From contig NZ_CP136709.1 in the NCBI RefSeq assembly GCF_032926325.1, positions 1,277,501 to 1,341,500 of the forward strand: 64,000 nt of DNA. The letters run 5' to 3'. Below, in pieces: positions 24,970-33,476 of this stretch. This stretch comes from Aestuariibaculum lutulentum (GTDB taxonomy: Bacteria > Bacteroidota > Bacteroidia > Flavobacteriales > Flavobacteriaceae). Under the pieces are notes generated by a model that worked only from the letters and a program-made list of their open reading frames with translations, made no database searches and had not been told where the DNA came from. The position numbers were made by a program, and so were the translations under genes. Every line of letters begins with the position of its first letter. The stretch's first letter is position 1.

Positions 24970-25058
24970 AAATTCTATTTTTGTTATAGAATTACATGTT
25001 TTTAATTCGCTTAAAATCAGTGTTATTCTACAAGCTTTAAGAGAACTAAATTATAACA

Positions 25059-26801
25059 ATGAAAAGAGAATCTTTGCTAAATAACGTATATCGCTTTTTC
25101 GATATTATAGTACTGTTCTTTATTGTTTTTGATTTTGGTTACGACTTTGCCGACAACTTTAACACGCCTCACGTTTTAGGCTTACTTATTCTCTCAGGAT
25201 TTTTGCTCGCTTTTAATGCGGCAAAGTTTTTTGTATATAAGTACAAGAAAAGCAAGAAGGTGGCTCTGGTGAATATTGTTATTATGGGATCTTTACTATT
25301 AACATCCCTGATTATGACCATAGTTTATATTGACTATAATTTTCACTACATCCTTCAAAAAATAAAACCGGTTTTAGAAGGTGGGCTAATTGCCTACTTC
25401 TTTTTAAGGTTACTTATTTTAGTTCGTCATATTTACGATGTGTATTTTAACCCCGCTATCGTTTTTGTAGGGAGTTTTATTATTCTGGCCTTATCAGGTG
25501 CTTTCCTTTTACTTATGCCTAGTGCAACACAAGACGGGATTACTTTTACAAATGCTTTATTTACAGCAACAAGTGCAGTTTGTGTTACCGGATTAGCAGT
25601 GGTAGATACCAGTCTGGATTTTACAATAGTTGGGCAAACTATTATCTTAGTTTTAATACAATTGGGAGGAATCGGAATTTTAACCTTCACTTCCTTTTTC
25701 GCCTTTTTCTTTAGAGGTAGTTCATCATTTAAAGAAGGATTAAATACCCGCGATTTTATTGCTCAGGAAGGATTACATGACGTCTTTAAAGCGGCACTTC
25801 ATGTGGTAGTTTTTACCCTGTCTCTTGAAATTATAGGTGCTTTTTTCATTTACTATTCTATTTTAGATGTTAGCACCATAACTAACAAGTTTTTCTTTTC
25901 GGTATTCCACTCAATTTCCGCATTTTGTAATGCCGGATTCTCTATATTTTCATCAGGATTATTCGACCAAAGCATCCGTTTTAATTATGCTTTTCAATGG
26001 GTTATCATGGTATTAATTGTGTTTGGAGGTTTAGGCCATAATATCGTTTTCAACTTTGTGCAATACATAAAAACTTATGTTCTGGAGTTATTCAGTAAAA
26101 AGCGCATTCACAAACGTATTCCGGTAATTACCCTGAATACTAAAATTGTAATTTACACAACCTTCATTTTACTTATAGGCGGTGCAGGTTTTCTGTTTAT
26201 TTCAGAATTTAATAACACCCTATTAGACCACACCTCAACATTTGGTAAGTTTACAAATGTAGCTTTTGGGTCGGTTACCCCAAGAACAGCCGGATTTAAT
26301 GTTATTGATTACTCAGCGATGACAGTGCCCTCATTACTTTTAGTTATCTTTTTAATGTGGATTGGAGCTTCGCCAGCATCTACCGGTGGTGGTATAAAAA
26401 CCAGTACCTTTGCCATTGCTACGCTAAACATTATTGCCATAGCAAGAGGGAAAAGTAGAATTGAACTTTTTGGAAGACGCCTTACCGCAGAAACAACCTT
26501 AAGGGCGTTTGCCATTTTATGTATTTCGTTAATTGTTATAGGTATTGCTATTATGGCTTTACTCATTTTTGAACCAAAAAACACACCGCTACTAACTGTA
26601 GCGTTCGAATGTTTTTCAGCATATAGTACCGTTGGATTGAGTTTGAATTTCACGCCTACTCTTTCAGAACCAAGCAAATACGTCATCATTATTGTGATGT
26701 TTGTAGGGCGAATTGGTATGCTCAACTTAATGATTGGTTTACTTCGCCAGTTAAACCATCAGTTTTATGAGTATCCAAAGGAAAATATTTTAATCAACTA
26801 G
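25059..26801 (+). CDS. trkH: Potassium uptake protein TrkH/KtrB
   Basis: A 580-residue membrane subunit of a Trk/Ktr K+ transporter. All four selectivity-filter repeats are visible: TATSAVCVTGLAVV, HSISAFCNAGFSIF, SVTPRTAGFNVI and ECFSAYSTVGLSL. Extra N-terminal helices (residues about 10-110) precede the core. It is followed by the regulatory trkA gene. The pair sits inside the heme cluster, between hemCD (90 nt gap) and hemE (1 nt after trkA), an unusual placement. Confidence 0.93.
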   Translation: MKRESLLNNVYRFFDIIVLFFIVFDFGYDFADNFNTPHVLGLLILSGFLLAFNAAKFFVYKYKKSKKVALVNIVIMGSLLLTSLIMTIVYIDYNFHYILQKIKPVLEGGLIAYFFLRLLILVRHIYDVYFNPAIVFVGSFIILALSGAFLLLMPSATQDGITFTNALFTATSAVCVTGLAVVDTSLDFTIVGQTIILVLIQLGGIGILTFTSFFAFFFRGSSSFKEGLNTRDFIAQEGLHDVFKAALHVVVFTLSLEIIGAFFIYYSILDVSTITNKFFFSVFHSISAFCNAGFSIFSSGLFDQSIRFNYAFQWVIMVLIVFGGLGHNIVFNFVQYIKTYVLELFSKKRIHKRIPVITLNTKIVIYTTFILLIGGAGFLFISEFNNTLLDHTSTFGKFTNVAFGSVTPRTAGFNVIDYSAMTVPSLLLVIFLMWIGASPASTGGGIKTSTFAIATLNIIAIARGKSRIELFGRRLTAETTLRAFAILCISLIVIGIAIMALLIFEPKNTPLLTVAFECFSAYSTVGLSLNFTPTLSEPSKYVIIIVMFVGRIGMLNLMIGLLRQLNHQFYEYPKENILIN

Positions 26802-26829
26802 AAACCGTTTCAATCAAAAATAGATACTT

Positions 26830-27546
26830 ATGAAAATAATAATTTTTGGACTCGGAAATTTTGGTACAGCCTTAGCATTAAGCCTTACCGAAACAGGAAA
26901 TGAAGTTATTGCCATAGACAAGCAAATGGATAAAATTAACCTTGTGAAAGACAAAATTTCACATGCCATTTGTATGGACTCGACTAACGAATTAGCTTAC
27001 GATGCGGTACCTTTAAAAGATGCCGACAAAGTGGTAGTTGCTATTGGTGAGAACGAAGGTGCTGCGATTATAACCACAGCCATTATTAAAAAACTGAGTA
27101 CGGTAAAAATCATAAGTCGTGCCTTATCGCCTATTCACGATACGGTTTTGGAAGCTATGGGTATTCATAGTATTATTCACCCGGAGCAGGATTCGGCCGA
27201 CCGATTAACAAAACAAATCAATTTTAAGTCCACCTTAGAAAACTATCAGCTGGATAATAACTTTACCATTTCAGAAGTTAGAGCCAAAAAAGAGTTCTAC
27301 GGAAAAACGTTAAGAGAATTAGATTCTATTGACACCTACAGCTTAACGCTGATTACCATTATTCGCGAAAAAGAAAAGAAAAATTTAATAGGCAAGAAAA
27401 CAATAGTTAAAGAAACTATTGGCCGTACCAACCCAGATACTGTAATTTTAGACAACGATATTTTAGTAGTTTACGGAAACAACAAAGACATCGAAAATTA
27501 CTGTATGGGTGAAGAAGAATACGATTTAAGAAACAAAAACATTTAA
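26830..27546 (+). CDS. trkA: Trk/Ktr K+ transport regulatory subunit (RCK domain)
   Basis: A 238-residue cytoplasmic gating subunit. The N-terminal RCK_N Rossmann fold shows IIFGLGNFGTALALSLTETG and the acidic residue IAIDKQ that recognises the nucleotide ribose. The C-terminal RCK_C lobe covers residues about 145-230. Single-RCK length like KtrA rather than the double TrkA of E. coli. It opens or closes TrkH in response to nucleotide binding, by family knowledge. Stop and hemE start are separated by one base. Confidence 0.92.
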   Translation: MKIIIFGLGNFGTALALSLTETGNEVIAIDKQMDKINLVKDKISHAICMDSTNELAYDAVPLKDADKVVVAIGENEGAAIITTAIIKKLSTVKIISRALSPIHDTVLEAMGIHSIIHPEQDSADRLTKQINFKSTLENYQLDNNFTISEVRAKKEFYGKTLRELDSIDTYSLTLITIIREKEKKNLIGKKTIVKETIGRTNPDTVILDNDILVVYGNNKDIENYCMGEEEYDLRNKNI

Positions 27547-27547
27547 G

Positions 27548-28573
27548 ATGATAAAAAACGATCTGTTTTTAAGAGCACTAAAAGGTGAAACTGTTAACCG
27601 TCCACCAGTATGGATGATGCGTCAGGCAGGACGCTATTTACCAGAGTTTATGGCATTACGCGATAAGTACGATTTCTTTACACGTTGCCAGACGCCAGAA
27701 TTAGCAAGTGAAATTACTGTACAACCTATTCGTCGTTACGGTATGGATGCCGCTATTTTGTTTAGTGATATTTTAGTGATTCCACAGGCAATGAATGTCG
27801 AGGTACAAATGAAACCAAATTTCGGACCTTACCTTCCTAATCCTGTGCGCACCACTAAAGATGTTGAGAATGTTATTGTTCCTGATGTAAAAGAAGCTTT
27901 AGACTACGTTTACCAGGCTATTAAAGCGACTAAAGAATTATTAAACGACGAAATTCCTTTAATTGGTTTCGCCGGTTCGCCTTGGACGATTCTTTGTTAC
28001 ATGGTACAAGGTCAAGGCAGCAAGACCTATGATAAAGCGAAAGAATTTTGTTTTACTAATCCGGTTGCAGCACACACACTACTGCAAAAAATTACCGACA
28101 CCACCATTGCTTACTTAAAAGAAAAAGTAAAAGCTGGTGTTAATGCCGTTCAGGTATTTGATTCTTGGGGTGGTATGTTATCACCAACCGATTACCAAGA
28201 GTTTTCTTGGCAATACATTAACCAAATAATTGAAGCGTTAAAAGACGATGCACCTGTGATCGCCTTTGGTAAAGGTTGCTGGTTTGCGCTTCACGAAATG
28301 GCGCAAAGTAACGCTTCTGCACTTGGTATAGACTGGACATGCTCGGCAAGAAATGCACGTTATTTAACCGGTGGAAACATCACGCTTCAAGGTAATTTCG
28401 ATCCGTCAAGATTGTTATCACCACCGGCCGATATAAAACGCATGGTACACCAAATGATTAACGAATTTGGTAAAGACAAATATATTGTAAACTTAGGTCA
28501 CGGTATTTTGCCTAACATTCCGTTAGAAAATGCACAAGCCTTTGTAGATGCTGTAAAAAATTATAGCGCGTAA
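27548..28573 (+). CDS. hemE: Uroporphyrinogen decarboxylase
   Basis: A 341-residue enzyme that converts uroporphyrinogen III to coproporphyrinogen III. Signatures: PPVWMMRQAGRYLPEF near the N-terminus, AAILFSDILVIPQAM with the catalytic aspartate, GFAGSPWTILCYMVQGQGS, and LGHGILPNIPLENAQAFVDA near the end. Its ATG starts 1 nt after the trkA stop, so it is translated from the trkA transcript. A REP-like palindromic element follows the stop. Confidence 0.96.
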   Translation: MIKNDLFLRALKGETVNRPPVWMMRQAGRYLPEFMALRDKYDFFTRCQTPELASEITVQPIRRYGMDAAILFSDILVIPQAMNVEVQMKPNFGPYLPNPVRTTKDVENVIVPDVKEALDYVYQAIKATKELLNDEIPLIGFAGSPWTILCYMVQGQGSKTYDKAKEFCFTNPVAAHTLLQKITDTTIAYLKEKVKAGVNAVQVFDSWGGMLSPTDYQEFSWQYINQIIEALKDDAPVIAFGKGCWFALHEMAQSNASALGIDWTCSARNARYLTGGNITLQGNFDPSRLLSPPADIKRMVHQMINEFGKDKYIVNLGHGILPNIPLENAQAFVDAVKNYSA

Positions 28574-28576
28574 CAG

Positions 28577-28673
28577 CCCCTCTTAGTCTCCCCAAAGGGG
28601 AGATTCAGAAATGAATTATTAAAAACTCAATATAACTTATTCCCTCTCCTTTGGAGAGGGTTAGGGTGAGGCT
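28577..28673. repeat. REP-like composite palindromic element
   Basis: Two G/C-rich palindromes in an otherwise A/T-rich region: TCTCCCCAAAGGGGAGA (28587-28603) and CCCTCTCCTTTGGAGAGGG (28642-28660), with outer flanks CAGCCCCTC and GGGTGAGGCTT that are roughly inverted. Elements with these cores are dispersed in many Flavobacteriia genomes (from general knowledge). It fills the gap between hemE and the EI24 gene and creates a spurious TTG-start extension of the latter. Confidence 0.7.
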
Positions 28674-28674
28674 T

Positions 28675-29424
28675 ATGATTAAAAATATCGTTTCAGGAAT
28701 TAAAGCCTATTTCGGAGCGTTTGGTTTAATATCAAAACTAAACCTCTGGAAATACTTCGCTATTCCTATGCTTATAAGTTTTATTACGGCTGTGGTTATT
28801 GGTGTTTCAGCTTACGGACTTTCCGATAACATAGGCGATTTCATCTCTAAACTCTGGATTTGGGAATGGGGCAAAGAAACGTTTACAACTATTGGAAATA
28901 TTATTGGTGGTATTATTATAATCATTCTTGGGCTCATTCTCTACAAGCACGTTATTATGGCCTTATCGGCGCCGTTTATGAGTCCGGTTTCCGAGAAAAT
29001 TGAAACGCATCTTCTTGGTTCCGATAAAACTTATAGAATTACCTCTTTTACAGAGCAACTTTGGCGTGCTATTCGCATTAACGTTAGAAACCTATTTATG
29101 GAATTGCTTATCACGATTCCGCTTTTAATCTTAAGTTTTATTCCTGTAATAGGTATTCTGTTCACCATACTTATTTTCTTTATTCAGGCCTATTACGCTG
29201 GTTTTAGTAACATGGATTATACCTTAGAACGCCACTATAAATACAACGAAAGCCTTAACTTTGTAAAACGAAATCGCGGATTAGCTATTGGTAACGGTAT
29301 CATATTTATATTGTTTTTATTAATTCCGTTTATCGGAGTTATTTTGGTATTACCGCTATCGGTAACGGCAGCTTCGGTAAAAACCATTGAAGCCCTTCAA
29401 TTAGAAAGTCATTATGAAAAATAA
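28675..29424 (+). CDS. EI24/CysZ-like membrane protein
   Basis: A 249-residue protein starting at the ATG at 28675 (MIKNIVSGIKAYFGA); the upstream in-frame TTG lies in the REP-like element. About four to six hydrophobic helices, with the family hairpin LYKHVIMALSAPFMSPVSEKIE and RNRGLAIGNGIIFILFLLIPF. CysZ transports sulfate; in this family outside proteobacteria the substrate is uncertain. The gene overlaps hemF by 11 nt and sits between hemE and hemF, so a link to heme supply or membrane handling of porphyrins is possible. Confidence 0.85.
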   Translation: MIKNIVSGIKAYFGAFGLISKLNLWKYFAIPMLISFITAVVIGVSAYGLSDNIGDFISKLWIWEWGKETFTTIGNIIGGIIIIILGLILYKHVIMALSAPFMSPVSEKIETHLLGSDKTYRITSFTEQLWRAIRINVRNLFMELLITIPLLILSFIPVIGILFTILIFFIQAYYAGFSNMDYTLERHYKYNESLNFVKRNRGLAIGNGIIFILFLLIPFIGVILVLPLSVTAASVKTIEALQLESHYEK

Positions 29425-30316
29425 ATTTTACGAATACATACAACAACTCCAAGACACCATCACTTCTAAACTGGAAGCTATTGATGGCAAAGCCACGTTT
29501 CAGCAAGATCTTTGGGAACGTCCTGAAGGCGGTGGTGGTAGAACCCGTGTGATTCAAAACGGCAATGTATTTGAAAAAGGTGGCGTAAACATTTCTGGTG
29601 TTCACGGTAAATTACCAGATACCATGCAAGCCTATTTTGGAGTTGAAGACGCCGATTTTTTTGCCTGTGGTTTAAGTTTAGTGCTTCACCCGAAGAGTCC
29701 AATGGTGCCAACAGTTCATGCCAACTGGCGCTATTTTGAAATGTATGATAAAGACGGAAAAATTGTAGACCAATGGTTTGGTGGCGGACAAGATTTAACG
29801 CCCTACTACCTGTTTGAAGAAGACGCCATTCATTTTCATCAAATCTGTAAAACAGCCTGCGACAAGCACAATCCGGAATTTTACCCAACTTATAAAAAAC
29901 GTTGCGACGAGTATTTTTATAATTCTCACCGTAACGAAGGTCGTGGTATAGGTGGTTTATTTTTCGATTATTGTAAAGCAACCAAAGACACCAGTATGGA
30001 AGACTGGTATAACTTTGTAACCGAAGTTGGTGACAGTTTCCTTGAAGCTTACGTGCCTATTGTTGAAAAACGTAAAGTTGTACCTTATACTGAAGCTAAC
30101 CGTACCTGGCAAGAAATTCGTCGTGGGCGTTATGTAGAATTCAATTTAGTACACGATAAAGGCACCATGTTTGGGTTAAAAACCAACGGTCGAATAGAAA
30201 GTATTTTAATGAGTTTACCACCACATGTGCAATGGGTTTACGACCATCAACCTGAAACTGGTAGCGAGGAGGAAAAACTAGTTAACGTTTTACAAAATCC
30301 TGTAGACTGGGTGTAA
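29414..30316 (+). CDS. hemF: Oxygen-dependent coproporphyrinogen-III oxidase
   Basis: A 300-residue cytoplasmic enzyme that decarboxylates two propionates of coproporphyrinogen III with O2, which indicates aerobic heme synthesis. Signatures: RPEGGGGRTRVIQNG, ANWRYFEMY, WFGGGQDLTPYYLFEED and RRGRYVEFNLVHDKGTMFGL. It overlaps the EI24 gene by 11 nt and is followed after 1 nt by the YchJ-like gene. No oxygen-independent hemN is in the window. Confidence 0.96.
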   Translation: MKNKFYEYIQQLQDTITSKLEAIDGKATFQQDLWERPEGGGGRTRVIQNGNVFEKGGVNISGVHGKLPDTMQAYFGVEDADFFACGLSLVLHPKSPMVPTVHANWRYFEMYDKDGKIVDQWFGGGQDLTPYYLFEEDAIHFHQICKTACDKHNPEFYPTYKKRCDEYFYNSHRNEGRGIGGLFFDYCKATKDTSMEDWYNFVTEVGDSFLEAYVPIVEKRKVVPYTEANRTWQEIRRGRYVEFNLVHDKGTMFGLKTNGRIESILMSLPPHVQWVYDHQPETGSEEEKLVNVLQNPVDWV

Positions 30317-30317
30317 C

Positions 30318-30704
30318 ATGAATTGCTACTGCGGAAATAACAAAACCTACAGCACATGCTGCGAAGTATTTCATAAAAACGGTGGAAAAACAGAAACTGC
30401 TGAGCAACTTATGCGTTCACGATACAGTGCTTTTGCATTGGCTAACGGTGACTATTTAATGCTTAGTCATCATAGTTCAACACGACCTGTAAAAGAAAAA
30501 AAAGCCATTGTAAACTGGGCCAAATCGGTACAGTGGATAAAGCTAGAAGTACAAGAAACCTCAAAAGGTATGGCTACCGACAATGAAGGCACCGTAACCT
30601 TTGATGCCTATTTTTTTGAAAACGGAAAAGTAGATGTCATTCACGAAAAATCAGCTTTTGTAAAAGAAAATAACATTTGGAAATACTTAGGATTAAGTCA
30701 ATAA
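30318..30704 (+). CDS. YchJ-family protein with N-terminal SEC-C-like zinc motif
   Basis: A 128-residue protein beginning MNCYCGNNKTYSTCCEVFH, a compact CxC...CC cysteine motif resembling SEC-C zinc fingers. An NTF2-like domain follows (AEQLMRSRYSAFALANGDYL, then VTFDAYFFENGKVDVIHEKS). Function of the family is unknown. It starts 1 nt after the hemF stop, so it belongs to the heme transcript. Confidence 0.85.
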   Translation: MNCYCGNNKTYSTCCEVFHKNGGKTETAEQLMRSRYSAFALANGDYLMLSHHSSTRPVKEKKAIVNWAKSVQWIKLEVQETSKGMATDNEGTVTFDAYFFENGKVDVIHEKSAFVKENNIWKYLGLSQ

Positions 30705-30736
30705 ACAATATGGCTTAAAATACAAAACTTTATATT

Positions 30737-31726
30737 ATGTATCCATTAAGAAGAAATAGACGATTAAGAGCAAACGAGGCCATTAGAAGTCTTGTAAGAG
30801 AAACTATAATTACTCCAAACGATTTTTTAGTACCACTATTTGTTGTTGAAGGCTCGGGTGTAAAAGAAGAAATCGCGTCGATGCCAAACTACTTCCGTTA
30901 CAGTTTAGATTTACTGGAAAAGGAAGTTAAAGAACTTTGGAGCATGGGCTTAAAATCGGTATTGCTATTTGTTAAAGTACCAGATAATTTAAAAGACAAT
31001 AAAGGAACAGAAGCTTTAAACCCCAACGGATTGATGCAACGTGCTATTAAAACCGTTAAAAATGTGTGTCCTGAGATGTTAGTAATGACCGATGTGGCTT
31101 TAGATCCTTATTCGGCTTACGGACATGACGGTATTATAGAAAATGGCATCATATTAAACGACCCGACGTCTCAAGTGCTTTCTGAAATGGCTTTATCTCA
31201 TGCTCAGGCTGGCGCCGATTTTGTAGCGCCAAGTGACATGATGGACGGGCGCATTATTCAAATGCGCGAGTTGTTGGAAGATGAAGGCTTCACCAATACC
31301 GGAATTATGAGTTACTCAGCAAAATATGCTTCGGCTTTTTACGGACCTTTCCGTGATGCTCTAGATTCTGCTCCGGTTGATATGGTCGATATTCCAAAGG
31401 ACAAAAAAACCTACCAAATGGATTATTCAAACCGCATTGAAGCCATTCGTGAAACCGAAATGGATATTGATGAAGGTGCCGATATTGTTATGGTAAAACC
31501 GGGCTTATGTTATTTAGATATTGTTCGCGATATTAAAAATGCAGTTGATGTTCCTGTTGCTGTTTATCAGGTTTCTGGTGAATATGCCATGATTAAAGCT
31601 GCTGCTGAAAAAGGCTGGTTAGACCACGATGCTGTAATGATGGAACAAGTTACTGCTATTAAACGTGCAGGTGGAGACATTATAGCATCATACTTTGCTA
31701 AAGATGTGGTAAAATTGATTTCTTAA
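30737..31726 (+). CDS. hemB: Porphobilinogen synthase (delta-aminolevulinate dehydratase)
   Basis: A 329-residue enzyme that condenses two 5-aminolevulinates. Both Schiff-base lysines are in place (MSYSAKYASAFYGPFRDA and DIVMVKPGLCYLDI). The position of the active-site zinc cysteines in zinc-type enzymes reads MTDVALDPYSAYGHDG, with Asp/Ala instead of Cys, so this is the magnesium-type or zinc-independent class. Last gene of the heme run, closed by a strong terminator. Confidence 0.96.
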   Translation: MYPLRRNRRLRANEAIRSLVRETIITPNDFLVPLFVVEGSGVKEEIASMPNYFRYSLDLLEKEVKELWSMGLKSVLLFVKVPDNLKDNKGTEALNPNGLMQRAIKTVKNVCPEMLVMTDVALDPYSAYGHDGIIENGIILNDPTSQVLSEMALSHAQAGADFVAPSDMMDGRIIQMRELLEDEGFTNTGIMSYSAKYASAFYGPFRDALDSAPVDMVDIPKDKKTYQMDYSNRIEAIRETEMDIDEGADIVMVKPGLCYLDIVRDIKNAVDVPVAVYQVSGEYAMIKAAAEKGWLDHDAVMMEQVTAIKRAGGDIIASYFAKDVVKLIS

Positions 31727-31750
31727 AAAATACATGTAAAGATTTTTTTT

Positions 31751-31793
31751 AAAGCATATTCCGAGTTTATTCAATTTCGGAGTATGCTTTTTT
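31751..31793 (+). terminator. Terminator of the heme cluster
   Basis: The 13-bp stem AAAGCATATTCCG/CGGAGTATGCTTT (one G-U pair) is followed by T6, 24 nt after the hemB stop. Confidence 0.85.
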
Positions 31794-31845
31794 ATTATAG
31801 GAGTAAATCAGATTTCGTAACTTCGTAAAAAACGATATCCTATAT

Positions 31846-32925
31846 ATGAGCGCATTAATTTTTTGGGCAACAATTTCTATCTTCTTTTCCTTTTTATGTT
31901 CCATACTCGAAGCGGTATTACTAAGTGTAACACCCACCTTTATCAACCTGAAAAAACAAGAAGGTAAAGACTTTGCATTTACTTTGGAAGCTCTCAAAAA
32001 GGATGTTGATAAACCTCTTATTTCTATTTTAACTCTTAATACTATCGCACACACTCTGGGTGCCATGATGGTAGGAATTCAGGCCGAGAAACTACCATAT
32101 AAAATTGAACTTTTTGGAATCAATACAGTAGGTGTCGTTTCAGCAATCATGACTTTATTGATTTTGATTGCATCTGAAATCATTCCGAAAACCATCGGCG
32201 CAACCTATTGGAAAAAATTAGCTGGTTTCACCGCAACCACACTTAACATTTTAATTTTTCCTTTAAAATGGACCGGAATTCTTTGGCTATTACAACTTAC
32301 TACAAAACTTATAGGAGGCAAGGAACATGGCAGTGTATTAAGCAGAGAAAGTTTTATGGCCATGACGGATATTGCACATGAAGAAGGTGTTTTTCATGAA
32401 AATGAAAGTAAGGTCATAAAAAACCTGCTTACCTTTAAAGAAGTGTTCGCCAAAGATATTATGACGCCGAGAACTGTTATGAAAATTGAAGATGAAGAAA
32501 CAACCGTTGAAGCCTTTTTCAAGAAAAATTTAAACCTTCGATTTTCACGAATTCCTGTTTACGCAAACGACCAAGACAATATTGTAGGCTTAGTACTAAA
32601 AGACGATGTTTATAAACAAATGGCTTTAGATAACAACAAAAAAAAGTTATCTGAACTTAAAAGAAATATTATTGTCGTTACCCGAAACATGCCTATCCCT
32701 ATTCTTTTCGAAAAACTTATTGAAAGTAGAAATCACATGGCTTTGGTTGTTGACGAATACGGTTCGGTAAGTGGTATTGTAACCGTTGAGGACGTTATTG
32801 AAACTTTGCTTGGTTTAGAAATTATGGATGAAAGTGATAACGTTTCTGATTTACAACATTTGGCACGAAAAAGCTGGGAAGCGAGAGCAAAACGCTTGGG
32901 TATAATTGAAGATTCTGAACAATAA
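31846..32925 (+). CDS. CNNM/CBS-domain membrane protein (CorB/HlyC-like)
   Basis: A 359-residue protein with an N-terminal CNNM membrane domain (residues about 1-190, four hydrophobic helices; IASEIIPKTIGATYWKKLAG) and a CBS pair (residues about 205-335; DIMTPRTVMKI, RIPVYAND, MALVVDEYGSVSGIVTVEDV). It ends soon after the CBS pair and lacks the usual C-terminal CorC_HlyC domain. Family members act in Mg2+ transport or resistance. The ogt start follows after 2 nt. Confidence 0.88.
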   Translation: MSALIFWATISIFFSFLCSILEAVLLSVTPTFINLKKQEGKDFAFTLEALKKDVDKPLISILTLNTIAHTLGAMMVGIQAEKLPYKIELFGINTVGVVSAIMTLLILIASEIIPKTIGATYWKKLAGFTATTLNILIFPLKWTGILWLLQLTTKLIGGKEHGSVLSRESFMAMTDIAHEEGVFHENESKVIKNLLTFKEVFAKDIMTPRTVMKIEDEETTVEAFFKKNLNLRFSRIPVYANDQDNIVGLVLKDDVYKQMALDNNKKKLSELKRNIIVVTRNMPIPILFEKLIESRNHMALVVDEYGSVSGIVTVEDVIETLLGLEIMDESDNVSDLQHLARKSWEARAKRLGIIEDSEQ

Positions 32926-32927
32926 TC

Positions 32928-33401
32928 ATGGATACCTGTATCATCAAATCACCTTTAGGATTCACAGAAATAATTGGTGATGACATAGGAATTGCATCGG
33001 TTACCGTTTTAAATTCTGAGGAAATAGTTACTGAAATCATTCCGGAAACTTTGAAAGATTGTGTCAATCAATTAAATGAATATTTTGAAGGCAAGCGTAA
33101 AGAATTTAACTTAAAACTCAATCCGAATGGGACAGATTTTCAAAAATCGGTTTGGAAATTGTTACAGCAAATTCCCTACGGAAAAAGCCTATCTTATCTG
33201 GAACTCTCAAAACAATTAGGCGATGTTAAAGCCATACGTGCTGTGGCAAACGCTAATGGCAAAAACCCACTTTGGATTATTGTTCCCTGCCACCGCGTTA
33301 TTGGAACCGATGGCAGCTTAACCGGTTATGCTGGCGGCTTACATCGTAAGCAATGGTTATTAGAACACGAAAGCCCTAACAAACAACAAAGCTTATTTTA
33401 G
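32928..33401 (+). CDS. ogt: Methylated-DNA--[protein]-cysteine S-methyltransferase
   Basis: A 157-residue suicide repair enzyme that takes the alkyl group from O6-methylguanine. The acceptor cysteine is in WIIVPCHRVIGTDGS. The helix-turn-helix segment GTDFQKSVWKLLQQIPYG and the conserved AVANANGKNP are present. No AdaA-like HTH extension, so it is the constitutive Ogt type. Two nt after the CNNM gene, likely co-transcribed. Confidence 0.95.
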   Translation: MDTCIIKSPLGFTEIIGDDIGIASVTVLNSEEIVTEIIPETLKDCVNQLNEYFEGKRKEFNLKLNPNGTDFQKSVWKLLQQIPYGKSLSYLELSKQLGDVKAIRAVANANGKNPLWIIVPCHRVIGTDGSLTGYAGGLHRKQWLLEHESPNKQQSLF

Positions 33402-33476
33402 TTTCGCTTTTAGTTTTAACCCAATCTTTAAATCCTTAAAATATTTCCTATATTTAATTCAACTAAACCTAATAGT

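Noticed and set aside
28577..28673. CRISPR repeat
   Set aside because: Only two different palindromes with no regular repeat-spacer structure and no cas genes.
28651..28674. N-terminal extension of the EI24-like protein
   Set aside because: The extension starts with TTG inside the REP-like palindrome element; the ATG at 28675 gives a family-like N-terminus.
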